Shown here in pieces: positions 15,649-21,038 of a stretch of 35,477 nucleotides of DNA (its first letter is position 1; every line of letters starts with the position of its first letter). Below the pieces are notes generated by a model. That model ran no database searches. It was given only the letters and a program-made list of their open reading frames with translations, and was not told where the DNA came from. The stretch is from a virus, in IMG/VR virus record IMGVR_UViG_3300017971_000545, positions 1-35,477 of that record; one strand, 5' to 3'. Made by a program: the position numbers and the translations under genes.

Positions 15649-15712
15649 AGGTGAAAGTTAAGAAAAGGGTTGACAAGACAGGCTGAGTGTGATAGACTGT
15701 AGTCACGATGAG
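15625..15712. repeat. 88-bp direct repeat, copy A
   Basis: Nearly identical to 16482-16569. It holds a tRNA acceptor end (AGGGGGTTCACCA), flank ATCTCAAAATAAAGGT, and a complete promoter. In this copy the sequence also codes the end of the alanine-rich protein. Differences are a few bases in the promoter spacer and GTGAAAG versus GTCAAAG. Confidence 0.9.
15670..15698 (+). promoter_or_regulatory. Promoter of the interrupted tRNA-Lys
   Basis: TTGACA (15670-15675), 17-nt spacer ending TGA, TAGACT (15693-15698). Duplicated at 16527. Confidence 0.8.
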
Positions 15713-15751
15713 AGAACGGACCTCTAGCTCAACAGGTAGAGCATCGGACTT

Positions 15752-16452
15752 CAAGAAAGAAAAATAGGAGTGCTTATATAGAGATATATAAAGTAGAATT
15801 TGGCTGTATGCTGGAACACCCTTAGAGCTTTTGGTACCATTATCTTGGTGACAATTCAAAAGATTGGGCAATCAGCAGGAAACTAACAGGTCACTAATCC
15901 GACGCTTGACTATTTATTATAGAGGAGATAAACTTATAATGCATAGTAAAGCAAAAGGGACGATTGGTGAAGCGAAAGCAATACAACACTTTCTTCAAAA
16001 CGGATTTCGCGTATTTACGGAATTTGGGGATCTTTCAAGAATTGATTTGATTGTTGAAAAAAATAACCAACTTCTAAAAATACAAGTAAAGTCCTATACA
16101 TCGAAAGACAATAAAGTAGTCTTGTATAGTAAAAAAGCAGGACCAAACTATAATTTTCACTATACTGAGGGAGATGTTGATATATTTGCTGTGTATATTC
16201 TGGATAAGGATGAGTTGTTTTACGTATCGGCAAAAGAACTGTGTGCTATGAAATCGGGGCTCACATTTCGTCTTGCAGAGCCGAAAAACGGACAAAAGAA
16301 AATGATAAGATATCCTAAAGATTATACCCTTGAAAGGATCCTCAGAGACTACACGCCAAACACCCTAACAAGTAATGTTGAGGGTGATGATATAGTCCAG
16401 ACCACAACAGGTGACGAATTGTTGCTTGGCTAGTGAAAATTAGTGTGGTAGG
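15752..16452 (+). ncRNA. Group I self-splicing intron in tRNA-Lys
   Basis: 701 nt. All four conserved core elements are seen: P, ATGCTGGAAC (15808-15817); Q, AATCAGCAGG (15870-15879); R, TCAGAGACTACACG (16342-16355); S, GATATAGTCC (16389-16398). P pairs with Q (GCTG/CAGC) and R with S (GACTA/TAGTC). CTTTTG/CAAAAG forms a P5-like helix. P1: exon end ACTT plus intron C pairs with GGAGT near 15767, placing a U-G pair at the splice site. The intron ends in G (16452). R and S lie inside the endonuclease ORF, so the same bases serve ribozyme and protein. Confidence 0.88.
15939..16433 (+). CDS. Intron-encoded PD-(D/E)XK homing endonuclease
   Basis: 164 residues from the ATG at 15939, with AGAGGAG upstream. 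IGEAKAIQHFLQNGFRVF supplies Glu11, SRIDLIVEKNNQLLKIQVKS supplies Asp36, Gln49 and Lys51. This is the E...D...Q-x-K form of the PD-(D/E)XK core, as in the I-Ssp6803I type of homing enzyme, which sits in a cyanobacterial tRNA-fMet intron. It would cut intronless tRNA genes near the anticodon to spread the intron. The C-terminal 35 residues are encoded by ribozyme core and may have little protein function. A Holliday-resolvase-like role is less likely given the location. Confidence 0.82.
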   Translation: MHSKAKGTIGEAKAIQHFLQNGFRVFTEFGDLSRIDLIVEKNNQLLKIQVKSYTSKDNKVVLYSKKAGPNYNFHYTEGDVDIFAVYILDKDELFYVSAKELCAMKSGLTFRLAEPKNGQKKMIRYPKDYTLERILRDYTPNTLTSNVEGDDIVQTTTGDELLLG

Positions 16453-16481
16453 TTAATCCGCAGGTTCTGGGTTCGAGTCCC

Positions 16482-16569
16482 AGGGGGTTCACCATCTCAA
16501 AATAAAGGTCAAAGTTAAGAAAAGGGTTGACAAGACAGTCAGGACGTGATAGACTGTAGTCACGATGAA
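16482..16569. repeat. 88-bp direct repeat, copy B
   Basis: Second copy of 15625-15712. Here it starts in the acceptor stem of the tRNA-Lys exon 2, and its promoter drives tRNA-Leu(CAA). This is probably the original context (tRNA end, flank, promoter, next tRNA). Confidence 0.9.
16527..16555 (+). promoter_or_regulatory. Promoter of tRNA-Leu(CAA)
   Basis: TTGACA (16527-16532), 17-nt spacer ending TGA, TAGACT (16550-16555). Part of the repeated unit. Confidence 0.8.
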
Positions 16570-16574
16570 GATAT

Positions 16575-16661
16575 GGCGCGGTGCCGGAATTGGTCTACGG
16601 AGAGCACTCAAAATGCTCCGCTCTTATGAGCTTGTGGGTTCGAATCCCACCCGCGCTACCA
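16575..16661 (+). tRNA. tRNA-Leu(CAA)
   Basis: 87 nt with encoded CCA. Acceptor GGCGCGG/CCGCGCT, D-stem CCG/CGG, anticodon arm GAGCA-CTCAAAA-TGCTC, long variable arm with GCTC/GAGC, T-arm GTGGG-TTCGAAT-CCCAC. Reads UUG. Variable and T-arms are identical to tRNA-Leu(UAA) at 17692, so the two arose by duplication. Confidence 0.95.
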
Positions 16662-16670
16662 TACAATCAA

Positions 16671-16705
16671 ATGGCGTGCCGGTTCGAACCCGGCTGCTCC
16701 TACCA
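16671..16705 (+). pseudogene. tRNA 3' fragment
   Basis: T-arm GCCGG-TTCGAAC-CCGGC (16678-16694), then acceptor strand TGCTCCT, A and CCA. No matching 5' half (AGGAGCA...) stands upstream. It directly abuts the 3' end of the HNH gene on the other strand, so the rest of the tRNA was probably lost when the region was rearranged. Confidence 0.75.
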
Positions 16706-16707
16706 CT

Positions 16708-17475
16708 TCAAACTTTATGTCTTCGGATTCTCTTTCTGACGGCATTATCACTAACACCAAGTTGTCTGCCAACAGCAGAATAACTCGTTCTTTCAACCAT
16801 TACTATAAGTTCGTCAACAGAAGGCCATTCTGTTTTTGTGGGCTGACTAAACTTGCCTTGGCAACTCTTACAGCGTTGCGCTTTGCGGCTAATAGCCACT
16901 CCACAATCAACACAGAAGTTTTGTTTTTTTACTCTTGGCTTTGGGGTTGATTCCTTTTTTCTCGGCTTCCTTGGCTTTGGGGTTGATTCCTTTTTTCTCG
17001 GCTTCCTTGGCTTGTTCTTACCTGCGTAAGTGCTTGTTTGGCTATGGCAGTTGGGACACAAGAGGCGAAGATTCTCTAATCTATGATCGTTGTTGACTCC
17101 GTTAATGTGATCTAAGTGAAGGGATAGGGGCTGACCCTGCCAATCAGCAATCCCACAGCAACTACACTCATAAGCGAGTAAGCCTTTGGAAAGTAACCTT
17201 TTCTTGATCTGACTACGATTTGTGTAATCTGATTCAGCAACCAAGATTTCTTCGAGAGTCTTCTTTTTGCTCCAATTGTGAGTGCGATTCTTTAAGTGCC
17301 CTTGTCCTGTAAAATGAGAAGTATCAAGACCCAAAGCCTTGACTCGACGCTTGAAAAGAGCATAGTTTCCACCAGTGGCTTTTAGCCCGAGAGCAAGAAG
17401 ACAAGACCTAACTGAATAGTTGTTCTTTACAGCATTTACGAAGTCTTCTTCGGTGTAAGAGGTTCTATCAAACAT
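16708..17475 (-). CDS. HNH homing endonuclease
   Basis: 255 residues from the ATG at 17475 (AGGAG 8 nt upstream on the minus strand); a longer reading from 17547 lacks a ribosome site. N-terminal block SVRSCLLALGLKATGGNYAL, with RRVKALGLDTSHFTG, is typical of a phage HNH family. HNH core: C104/C107, HLDHING (His120, Asp122, His123), N135, CPNCH (C140, C143, His144). Then a 12-residue repeat PRKPRKKESTPK in tandem, a second zinc ribbon (CVDC...CKSC) and a C-terminal HTH (YSAVGRQLGVSDNAVRKRIR). It is the only minus-strand gene and probably a free-standing mobile endonuclease inserted among tRNAs. Confidence 0.92.
   Translation of the reverse strand: MFDRTSYTEEDFVNAVKNNYSVRSCLLALGLKATGGNYALFKRRVKALGLDTSHFTGQGHLKNRTHNWSKKKTLEEILVAESDYTNRSQIKKRLLSKGLLAYECSCCGIADWQGQPLSLHLDHINGVNNDHRLENLRLLCPNCHSQTSTYAGKNKPRKPRKKESTPKPRKPRKKESTPKPRVKKQNFCVDCGVAISRKAQRCKSCQGKFSQPTKTEWPSVDELIVMVERTSYSAVGRQLGVSDNAVRKRIRRHKV
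16935..17013. repeat. 36-bp tandem repeat in the HNH gene
   Basis: Two perfect 36-bp units (16935-16970 and 16971-17006) plus 7 bases of a third. Each encodes 12 residues of a Pro/Arg/Lys linker between the HNH core and the C-terminal zinc ribbon. Copy number change would lengthen the linker in frame. Confidence 0.9.
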
Positions 17476-17547
17476 AATGGTAAACTCCTTTTTATGACGA
17501 ACTATAATAAGTAGTTGCTGGTTCGGAAAGTTCCACAAAAAAACCAC

Positions 17548-17576
17548 TTGACAGACTGCGATCGTCGGGTTACATT
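17548..17576 (+). promoter_or_regulatory. Sigma70-type promoter
   Basis: TTGACA (17548-17553), 17-nt spacer, TACATT (17571-17576). It lies just upstream of the HNH coding strand's start but points away from it, toward tRNA-Leu(UAA). Possibly a remnant of the ancestral tRNA unit. Confidence 0.55.
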
Positions 17577-17621
17577 ACATTACAAGAGTAAGGGAAAAAC
17601 AAATATAAAGATTAATAAGGC

Positions 17622-17650
17622 TTGACGCGCAGTTCGCTCTCTGATATACT
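17622..17650 (+). promoter_or_regulatory. Promoter of tRNA-Leu(UAA)
   Basis: TTGACG (17622-17627), 17-nt spacer ending TGA, TATACT (17645-17650), then the CATAGTGAGAGAAAG initial motif. Confidence 0.8.
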
Positions 17651-17691
17651 GTGTGCATAGTGAGAGAAAGAGACGATTTCACAAGACTTAT

Positions 17692-17778
17692 GGGACAGTG
17701 CCGGAACTGGTCTACGGAAAGCACTTAAAATGCTTCGCTCTTATGAGCTTGTGGGTTCGAATCCCACCTGTCCTACCA
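17692..17778 (+). tRNA. tRNA-Leu(UAA)
   Basis: 87 nt with CCA. Acceptor GGGACAG/CTGTCCT, D-stem CCG/CGG, anticodon arm AAGCA-CTTAAAA-TGCTT, variable arm GCTC/GAGC, T-arm GTGGG-TTCGAAT-CCCAC. Reads UUA. No intron in the anticodon. Confidence 0.95.
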
Positions 17779-17799
17779 AATTAGAATAAGGAGGAGACG

Positions 17800-17997
17800 A
17801 TGAGCAGAGAAAACATTGATACGCTAGAAGATATGATTCGTGATAAGTTGGCTGACGATAAAGTCGTTTGCTATCTGATTGAGGACGACGACGACTTTGA
17901 GCATTTGATGGAGCTGATCTCAGACGCGATTGTGGAGTGCGCCGCCGCGCAGCAGGTCGCGTCTGACCCGCTCCTTCGGCGTTCATTGGAGGAGTGA
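17800..17997 (+). CDS. Small acidic protein
   Basis: 65 residues, strong AAGGAGGAG site. Acidic and helical (LEDMIRDKLADDKVVCYLIE, then DDDDFEHLMELISDAIVECA). No family recognised. Probably on the same transcript as tRNA-Leu(UAA), 21 nt upstream. Confidence 0.65.
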   Translation: MSRENIDTLEDMIRDKLADDKVVCYLIEDDDDFEHLMELISDAIVECAAAQQVASDPLLRRSLEE

Positions 17998-17998
17998 G

Positions 17999-18097
17999 AT
18001 GTGTTATATCTTAGGCTTTATTATTTTTCTTTTGCTTGGGATTCTCGCAGTTGTAGAGATCAACAAAGGACTTGACACTTACGATCAAGACGACTAA
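17999..18097 (+). CDS. 32-residue membrane peptide
   Basis: ATG one base after the previous TGA, with GGAGGAG upstream. Residues 4-19 form one hydrophobic helix (ILGFIIFLLLGILAVV), followed by EINKGLDTYDQDD. Single-pass membrane peptide of unknown role, translationally coupled to the acidic protein. Confidence 0.6.
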   Translation: MCYILGFIIFLLLGILAVVEINKGLDTYDQDD

Positions 18098-18173
18098 TTT
18101 TAGTTTGATATAGTATGAGCATGATGATTGATGATGGTAAGGCCCCGCCAAATCACCAAATATCATTTTGACC

Positions 18174-18202
18174 TTGACAGGAGCCCCTTCGGCTGCTATA
18201 GT
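18174..18202 (+). promoter_or_regulatory. Promoter of tRNA-Ile
   Basis: TTGACA (18174-18179), 17-nt C-rich spacer (GGAGCCCCTTCGGCTGC), TATAGT (18197-18202). The predicted leader to the tRNA is about 65 nt. Confidence 0.8.
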
Positions 18203-18273
18203 AGATACATAAGCTGATAGACTGACTTACGAACCTAAGTTGGGAAATGACAAACATTTACTGTTGAACAAAT

Positions 18274-18349
18274 GCGGCGGTAGCATAACAGTAAATGCCC
18301 TGTTCTTATAAAGCAGTCTATGCGGGTGCAATTCCCGCCCGCCGTACCA
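18274..18349 (+). tRNA. tRNA-Ile(UAU)
   Basis: 76 nt with CCA. Acceptor GCGGCGG/CCGCCGT, D-arm GCAT-AACAGTAA-ATGC, anticodon arm CTGTT-CTTATAA-AGCAG, T-arm GCGGG-TGCAATT-CCCGC. Reads AUA. Odd points: the D-loop lacks the GG pair and the T-loop has G at position 55. An 11-nt leader segment (18255-18265) is an exact reverse complement of the D-arm region (18287-18297). Confidence 0.88.
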
Positions 18350-18443
18350 TTTTAAACTGGCTTTTGAGCCTTTGACGAGTGTTAGCTCCTCGTTGAGTAA
18401 CAGGACAAATAAACAAAACCTGTAAAAGAAAAAAGAGGGACAA

Positions 18444-18752
18444 ATGGCTAGAAAGCATTACTATACAGTTGTATGCGCCGATGGTTTTAAAATGTCTGTA
18501 CAGGCAGGTGTTCACAACTACTGTGACCCGCGAGTGTCAGACGCACCTAAGTATGATCTTGTGGAAGTTGGGTTTCCAACGTCTGAGGAGTCAATGCTAA
18601 TGCCTTACGCTGAAACCCCGGAGGATCCCACAGGAACCGTCTATCCTTTTGTTCCCGTAGAGCTTGTTACAAATGTTATTGTAAAGCACGGTGGTATGGT
18701 TTCAGGTGAAGTGCCTCCGGGTGTTATTCCTATTCGGGCTTCGAAGCTATGA
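18444..18752 (+). CDS. Conserved phage protein (MSVQAG/YCDPR type)
   Basis: 102 residues with AGAGGG upstream. Conserved-looking blocks FKMSVQAGVHNYCDPRVSDA, YDLVEVGFPTSEES, DPTGTVYPFVPVELV and VIVKHGG. I recall similar proteins in large phages, of unknown function. Stop overlaps the deaminase start (ATGA). Confidence 0.7.
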   Translation: MARKHYYTVVCADGFKMSVQAGVHNYCDPRVSDAPKYDLVEVGFPTSEESMLMPYAETPEDPTGTVYPFVPVELVTNVIVKHGGMVSGEVPPGVIPIRASKL

Positions 18753-19120
18753 AGATTGACGACAACATTCTACAACTTGCCGTAACGCAAGCGCATAAGT
18801 CACCGATGAACTATCGGCACGGCGCTGTGATTTGGAAAGGCAAGACCATTCTTGGGACAGGATATAACTATCCAGTGGCCCCGCCAAATGATAATGATAA
18901 GCGCCGCTTTTCTATTCATTCGGAGCGCGATTGCTTGAAGGGTTTGCGTGCGGACTCTATATACAATTCAGAGTTGCTTTGTGTTCGTGTTCAACCGAAC
19001 GGTGGTCTTGCGTCCTCTAAGCCTTGTCGTGGATGTATGAAGCTTCTCCGCCGCAAGGGCGTGAAGAATGTCTACTGGTTTAATAAAGAAGGCAAGCTAA
19101 GGAAAACGAAACTTTCGTGA
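18749..19120 (+). CDS. Cytidine/deoxycytidylate deaminase-fold protein
   Basis: 123 residues. The zinc site is complete: FSIHSERD (His57, Glu59, with Ser in place of the usual Ala) and KPCRGCMKLL (Cys93, Cys96). Preceded by YRHGAVIWKGKTILGTGYNY, the usual first strands. The family deaminates dCMP, cytidine, riboflavin precursors or tRNA bases. In a phage, dCMP deaminase supplying dUMP for dTTP synthesis is the first guess, but the protein is short and lacks a clear dCMP allosteric region. Confidence 0.87.
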   Translation: MKIDDNILQLAVTQAHKSPMNYRHGAVIWKGKTILGTGYNYPVAPPNDNDKRRFSIHSERDCLKGLRADSIYNSELLCVRVQPNGGLASSKPCRGCMKLLRRKGVKNVYWFNKEGKLRKTKLS

Positions 19121-19127
19121 TCTTATC

Positions 19128-19156
19128 TTGACAACCACGCCGTCGCGTGGTAGTAT
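19128..19156 (+). promoter_or_regulatory. Promoter with palindromic spacer
   Basis: TTGACA (19128-19133), 17-nt spacer ending TGG, TAGTAT (19151-19156). The spacer is an inverted repeat, ACCACGC-CGTC-GCGTGG(T), so it could also be an operator. Begins 8 nt after the deaminase stop. Confidence 0.75.
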
Positions 19157-19207
19157 ATAGATGATGGAAGGAACAAGCACTAACGCGGAGGAACATCGTC
19201 AATCTGT

Positions 19208-19237
19208 AAATGATTGTACAATTGTACAATCATTTTT
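19208..19237. terminator. 28-nt perfect palindrome with T-run
   Basis: AAATGATTGTACAA (19208-19221) followed directly by its reverse complement (19222-19235), running into TTTTT. It could be a bidirectional terminator or a pre-tRNA leader hairpin; it sits between the 19128 promoter and the tRNA-like gene, so full termination would silence that gene. A possible operator otherwise. Confidence 0.6.
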
Positions 19238-19261
19238 ATCTCCTATATGATTACAATATAT

Positions 19262-19341
19262 GCGGGCGTATCCCCTCAGCCTTCTAAGCTGGAGAAAGGG
19301 TAACTGGACACATGCAGGTTCGATCCCTGCCGCCCGTACCA
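19262..19341 (+). tRNA. Aberrant tRNA-Arg(UCU)-like gene without a D-arm
   Basis: 80 nt with encoded CCA. Acceptor GCGGGCG/CGCCCGT, anticodon arm TCAGC-CTTCTAA-GCTGG (anticodon UCU, AGA codons), T-arm GCAGG-TTCGATC-CCTGC are all good. Between acceptor and anticodon stem there are only 7 nt (TATCCCC), so no D-arm can form. Instead, 21 nt lie between anticodon stem and T-arm, including AACTGGA, a D-loop-like string. Either a decayed gene or an unusual tRNA. Confidence 0.6.
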
Positions 19342-19366
19342 TAAACCCCTGTAAAGAGGAAGAAGC

Positions 19367-19573
19367 GTGTCTCTGAAAATCGGTGATCTGGTAAGTTATC
19401 AAGATTTTAGCGCTAAGTGGCTTGGTGTTGTTGAGAAGATTATACCCGGCACTGCTAAGCGTGTCGTTGTATGTTGGATTGATCCTTATGAAGGAAAGCT
19501 GGATCATTCGTCTGTAAACTCTGGCGATCCTCGTTTTAGGATAGAGGCAAGGATAGATGTCCAATCCCGGTGA
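19367..19573 (+). CDS. GDLV-array protein, SYQD type (copy 1)
   Basis: 68 residues, GTG start with AGAGGAAG. SLKIGDLVSYQDFSAKWLGV, then VVVCWIDPYEGKLDHSS and C-terminal EARIDVQSR. Paralogue of 21530-21742, which has the same opening, W-I-D-P centre and ADVQPR end. Likely a small SH3/KOW-like barrel. Its last codons overlap the next gene by 17 nt. Confidence 0.7.
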   Translation: MSLKIGDLVSYQDFSAKWLGVVEKIIPGTAKRVVVCWIDPYEGKLDHSSVNSGDPRFRIEARIDVQSR

Positions 19574-19736
19574 TTTGGTAAAACTCAAGACCGGTGACGA
19601 TAGTACCACGTGGTGGGGACGCTTGGGTATTGTGGTGGAACTTCGTGGACCAACCGCTGTAGTTCAGTGGATTGGTATTGAGGGCACAATGGTTTTCCGG
19701 GTAAAGTCGCTGGAGGTTGTAAGTGAAAGTCGGTGA
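19557..19736 (+). CDS. GDLV-array protein, xPGDLV type (copy 1)
   Basis: 59 residues: SNPGDLVKLKTG, LGIVVELRGPTAVVQWIGIE, ending SLEVVSESR. Paralogue of 21726-21905. It overlaps the previous gene by 17 nt and the next by 14 nt. The central V-x-W strand and final E-V/I-x-x-E-S-R are shared across the array. Confidence 0.65.
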   Translation: MSNPGDLVKLKTGDDSTTWWGRLGIVVELRGPTAVVQWIGIEGTMVFRVKSLEVVSESR

Positions 19737-19899
19737 CTTGGTTCGATATCGTTCGGGACCGCTTCCTCGTATGACCGGTACGATTATAGAAACACGCCGC
19801 GACCCCATCCGGGAAAGGCAAGATCGGAAGATTCTGTGGTTTGGGACAGGACGAACTGATTGGGTTTTAGAGAAATGTTTGGAGAAGATAAATGATTGA
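19723..19899 (+). CDS. GDLV-array protein, IREROD type (copy 1)
   Basis: 58 residues from GTG 19723. MKVGDLVRYRSG, TGTIIETRRDPIRERQDRKI, LWFGTGRTDW and LEKIND. Nearly identical over its second half to 22462-22647, at both DNA and protein level, so the duplication is recent. The stop overlaps the next ATG by 8 nt in both copies. Confidence 0.65.
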   Translation: MKVGDLVRYRSGPLPRMTGTIIETRRDPIRERQDRKILWFGTGRTDWVLEKCLEKIND

Positions 19900-20212
19900 T
19901 CTTGATAGAGACTTGGAATACCTTGTTGGTCGCATTGATCTTTGGAAAGAATACAAAAACGATGAGGTTCTTGAAGATGCTCTTGAAGAGATTTATCATA
20001 TTCTCTCAACAATAAACGATGTTATGAAGCAAGACAATGAAGAGATACTTCACGACCGTATTGCCAAAGAGATTGGTAATATGACGGATGAAGAGGTTGA
20101 GAAGAATGTAAAGAAATACTTTCAGAAAGAAGAACATCCACCTGAATGCCCTTGGCATAAAGATTGGCATTCGTGCAACTGTGGTTTATTTGATAAGGAG
20201 AGTAAAGAATGA
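19892..20212 (+). CDS. Helical protein with C-terminal Cys/His cluster
   Basis: 106 residues. Acidic helices at the N-terminus (MIDLDRDLEYLVGRIDLWKE) and a possible zinc cluster at the end (PECPWHKDWHSCNCGLF). Function unknown. Starts within the end of the preceding array gene and overlaps the next gene by 4 nt. Confidence 0.65.
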   Translation: MIDLDRDLEYLVGRIDLWKEYKNDEVLEDALEEIYHILSTINDVMKQDNEEILHDRIAKEIGNMTDEEVEKNVKKYFQKEEHPPECPWHKDWHSCNCGLFDKESKE

Positions 20213-20511
20213 CTGACGAAATCAAAGAACTCAAAAAGCAAGTAGAAGAACTCAAAAAAGAACTGGAAGTTGCTCAGTCTCTTCACAAAGTTGCTGTAAG
20301 GGAAAGGGATTACGAAAGAACTCTTTGCGACAACTATAAGAAAGATTATTATGATCTTCGCTCACTTTACGAAGGTGTTCTTTCTCGCATAAACAAGTTG
20401 GAAGACGACACAAGAGCAGCGATAGAGTTTGCCGACCTCGCAGAAGATGATAAGGGAGCAGAAATGATTTTAAAGTTCTGCGACGACATTACAAAGTTGG
20501 TTGGAGAATAA
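20209..20511 (+). CDS. Coiled-coil protein
   Basis: 100 residues. Starts with a heptad Lys/Glu/Leu coil (IKELKKQVEELKKELEVAQS) and continues helical to the end. No family recognised. Overlaps the previous stop (ATGA). Confidence 0.65.
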   Translation: MTDEIKELKKQVEELKKELEVAQSLHKVAVRERDYERTLCDNYKKDYYDLRSLYEGVLSRINKLEDDTRAAIEFADLAEDDKGAEMILKFCDDITKLVGE

Positions 20512-20514
20512 AGA

Positions 20515-20763
20515 ATGAGTTTGAAAAAGAAGAAGAACCGTACTCACAACATTACATTTATTTTGCTCGGGGAGTTCGGCGGTCAATATGAGATTGCTGA
20601 TGTTCAGTTTAGATGCTCACCGGATGAGTATCAAAACTTTAGAATAAAGGCATTGGAACTCATTGATGATGAATACTCTGATTATCATGTTGTCGGAGAA
20701 AAGACCGAACACGATTATCATTCTTACGAATTGGTAAGTGAACCTCATTTGAGAAAACTATAA
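20515..20763 (+). CDS. Hypothetical protein
   Basis: 82 residues, 3-nt gap from the previous gene. Basic start (SLKKKKNRTHNITFILLGEF), mixed alpha/beta, acidic and Tyr/His-rich end. Not recognised. Last gene of the 19367-20763 run. Confidence 0.6.
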   Translation: MSLKKKKNRTHNITFILLGEFGGQYEIADVQFRCSPDEYQNFRIKALELIDDEYSDYHVVGEKTEHDYHSYELVSEPHLRKL

Positions 20764-20984
20764 TCACCAAAATGAAGATACCCTGTTTGTAACAGGTGGG
20801 CAAAAGAAACCAAAGCCGGATTTTTAGGCACCGTTCTACCAAGCAGTAAAGGGGCGAAAGCCTATGCATATACGACGGGCTGTGGTAATGAGACGCTTGG
20901 GAAGAAGCAGCATCGCAGGTAAAACCCTGTTGGTTTATTTTGCAGATAGGTTGGGTTGCCTATCATCATATTTCTGATTGGCGC
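20764..20984 (+). other. Intergenic stretch with hairpins
   Basis: No gene found. CCTGTT-tgt-AACAGG near 20780 and GATAGG-8 nt loop-CCTATC (20945-20964) are possible stem-loops, without a proper T-run. A 37-codon frame from the ATG at about 20864 has no ribosome site. Confidence 0.4.
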
Positions 20985-21013
20985 TTGACAGCCCGTGCAC
21001 GCTATGGTATGCT
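20985..21013 (+). promoter_or_regulatory. Sigma70-type promoter
   Basis: TTGACA (20985-20990), 17-nt spacer ending TGG, TATGCT (21008-21013), then GTAAGCACGATGAGGGAG. The ATG of this motif opens only a 12-codon frame; the gene uses the later ATG at 21039. Confidence 0.75.
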
Positions 21014-21038
21014 GTAAGCACGATGAGGGAGAAGCCGT

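Larger units (their letters stand above)
15718..16494 (+). tRNA. tRNA-Lys(UUU) interrupted by a group I intron
   Basis: Exon 1 is 15718-15751: acceptor GGACCTC, D-arm GCTC-AACAGGTA-GAGC, anticodon stem TCGGA, then CTT. Exon 2 is 16453-16494: TTAA, TCCGC, variable AGGTT, T-arm CTGGG-TTCGAGT-CCCAG, acceptor GGGGTTC, A, encoded CCA. Joined length is 76 nt, with loop CTTTTAA and anticodon UUU. The intron lies between U34 and U35. One flaw is a T-C mismatch at 27-43. A splice one base earlier would give GUU (Asn), but the P1 pairing (see intron) supports UUU. Confidence 0.85.

Noticed and set aside
15718-15755. Opal suppressor or selenocysteine tRNA (loop read as CTTCAA, anticodon UCA)
   Set aside because: The 3' half of that anticodon arm does not follow; group I intron elements and a perfect second exon 700 nt later explain the sequence better.
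15718-16494. tRNA-Asn(GUU) as the spliced product
   Set aside because: Splicing one base earlier also ends in G, but the P1 helix (ACTTC with GGAGT) puts the U-G pair at U34 and gives the loop CTTTTAA typical of tRNA-Lys.
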